NCBI RefSeq assembly: GCF_028372415.1
Contig: NC_092872.1
Span: forward strand, 257,883,008-257,947,007
DNA length: 64,000 nucleotides
Reading direction: 5' to 3'
DNA from: Notamacropus eugenii
Lineage: Eukaryota; Chordata; Mammalia; Diprotodontia; Macropodidae
Position 1 is the stretch's first letter. The number at the start of each line of letters is the position of its first letter. Below are positions 62,867 through 64,000 of the stretch, piece after piece. The translations under genes were made by a program, and so were the position numbers. The notes under the pieces were generated by a model, which saw only the letters and a program-made list of their open reading frames with translations, searched no databases and was not told the DNA's origin.

Positions 62867-63140
62867 TCATCAGAATGGAAGAAACAGAAATGGAGGGAAG
62901 ATTTTAACGGGACAGAGGGAAGAAAAGGAGATGGAAGAAAGAACACTGAAAAGAGGTGAGAGGAGGAGAAAGTTGAAGAGAGAGAAGGAAGAGTAAATAG
63001 AGGAGAAGAAAAGAGAGGAGAATGGGTAGTGAATAAAAGGATGAGGAGGGGAACTATAGGAGAGAGAGAAAAGAGGAAAGGAGAAAGACAGAAATGGAAA
63101 AGAGATAGAAGGGGAATACACTAGTAAAAGAGAGGGAGTA
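62867..63140. repeat. Polypurine-rich tract
   Basis: About 270 nt of AG-rich sequence (GAGA, GGAA, AAGA) with few pyrimidines. The 114-codon minus frame (Ser/Phe/Leu-rich) is an artefact of it. Confidence 0.85.
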
Positions 63141-63244
63141 GGCTCAAGTACTACTCCTAGCTCTGTAATCTTCAACAAGTTTATCCTATCCTTTCTTGTC
63201 CACTTTGTCACCATTTTGTGGGGATCTTCCAGGGTATCCCTACC

Positions 63245-63430
63245 TTGGATGTCAACCTAGAAGGGACTCTGGAAATCCTCTAGCCCAACTCCCTCATTTT
63301 TTTAAAAAAGAAGAAATTCAGCTTCAGAGAGGTTTAGTCACTTTTCCAAGGTTACACATGTAGTTAGTGCCAAGGCTAAAATTTTAACCTTTTTTACCCA
63401 CCTTTCTTCTGTTCTACATTGCTTCCGAAC
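63245..63430 (-). mobile_element. MIR-like repeat, antisense
   Basis: 'caacctagaagggactctgg', 'aaatcctctagcccaactcc', 'gcttcagagaggtttagtca' and 'cttttccaaggttacacatg'. Confidence 0.7.
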
Positions 63431-64000
63431 ATGATCTTGGACACTGGTTCCTGCCAAGGAGCTCTTCCTCATAGACCATATTCTGAGGTCTGTTTTATGT
63501 GCCCAAGGGCCTGATTATGAAAGTTGCAAGGATAGTATACAGACATTATGGCACCATAGCATTTTCCAAAGAGATGGAAGGGTACCCTTCCCTGGGGGAA
63601 TCAGTCCTATTCCCAGAGGGTCAGGCCAAAGCTGCTTCTGCAAACCATATCCTCTCAAAAGAAATTCTCCCAGAATTCCTGCCACCCCTAAAGCTTAACT
63701 ATGGAGACCAAGAGGGAGGACAAATTGAATTGTTAAAACAATAATAAACTCTAAGGTTTCCTTCCAACAACTCTGCGCAGTGAGCGTCAAGCATGTATGA
63801 AAATACTCATGCCAAAAGGTCTTGCATACGATCTTCTTCAACCCTAGGCAAAACAGAAGAGCTGTGGACACATGGAAAGCAGAATAAGGAAAATTTGGCT
63901 AATGTGAACACAAAGAATATTAGATGGGGGGAGGATGATTATGCCTCCAGGCAAATGTTGGGAAGTTCCAGGGCCAAGGTGGAAGTTTTGAAAATTGTAA
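63431..64000. other. Unassigned end of window, one 81-codon frame
   Basis: No repeat family recognised. A plus-strand frame at 63499-63744 has balanced composition (MKVARIVYRHYG near its start, ILPEFLPPLKLN near its end) and is followed by 'aacaataataaac', which includes an AATAAA. I do not recognise the product. It could be a retrocopy scrap or chance. Confidence 0.25.

Overview
This window reads as non-coding DNA from a marsupial (metatherian) nuclear genome. The diagnostic signal is the repeat content. There are CORE-SINEs with the head seen in marsupial genomes (a 'ggggcagctaggtgg' type start and 'agttcaaat' and 'gtgaccctgggcaagtcactta' core blocks). Some carry a BovB/RTE-like tail (Mar-1 type). 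There are also many MIR/THER-1-type SINEs, very many L2 fragments, CR1/L3-type LINE fragments close to avian CR1, marsupial-type L1 3' ends, and microsatellites. The species cannot be fixed from the sequence. No host protein-coding exon, tRNA, rRNA or CRISPR array could be supported.

Layout. 1-9 kb: MIR and CR1 fragments, then a unique AT-rich block at 8.8-9.0 kb that looks like a developmental enhancer. 9.3-18 kb: a polypyrimidine tract, an antisense L1 3' part (9.9-11.2 kb), a SINE nested in a SINE, a long antisense L2 that still shows reverse-transcriptase motifs (13.2-14.5 kb), and a unique block at 15.8-16.1 kb. 18-24 kb: L2 and DNA-transposon fossils, an AT-rich unassigned block, and a processed RPL31 pseudogene (22.1-22.57 kb) with target-site duplications, inserted into an antisense L2. 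A unique block with a perfect MEF2-type site follows at 23.7-23.9 kb. 24-43 kb: mixed SINE, L2, CR1 and L1 remnants with GATA and TA/CA microsatellites. 43-49.5 kb: an RTE-like fragment, antisense L2, two sense CR1 fragments and a sense L1 3' end carrying a 176-nt pure purine run.

51.5-54.3 kb is the most informative structure. A sense L2 is interrupted by an antisense L1 that has its complete 5' end (YY1-type start, CpG-rich 5' UTR, open ORF1 N-terminus) but stops inside ORF1. It is flanked by a perfect 16-bp target-site duplication. L1 copies are usually 5'-truncated, so a 5'-complete, 3'-missing copy with intact duplications is unusual. 55-64 kb: purine tracts, paired inverted GT/AC microsatellites, antisense L2, hAT-like fossils, a long antisense CR1 with a Mar-1 inserted in it, and an antisense L1 ORF2 remnant.

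There is no operon or pathway here. The elements interact only as a stack of nested insertions. Most L2 fragments lie on the minus strand, which would fit the window lying in an intron of a plus-strand gene, but this is weak inference. All family names rest on motif recognition by eye; boundaries of old fragments are good to roughly 10-40 bases.
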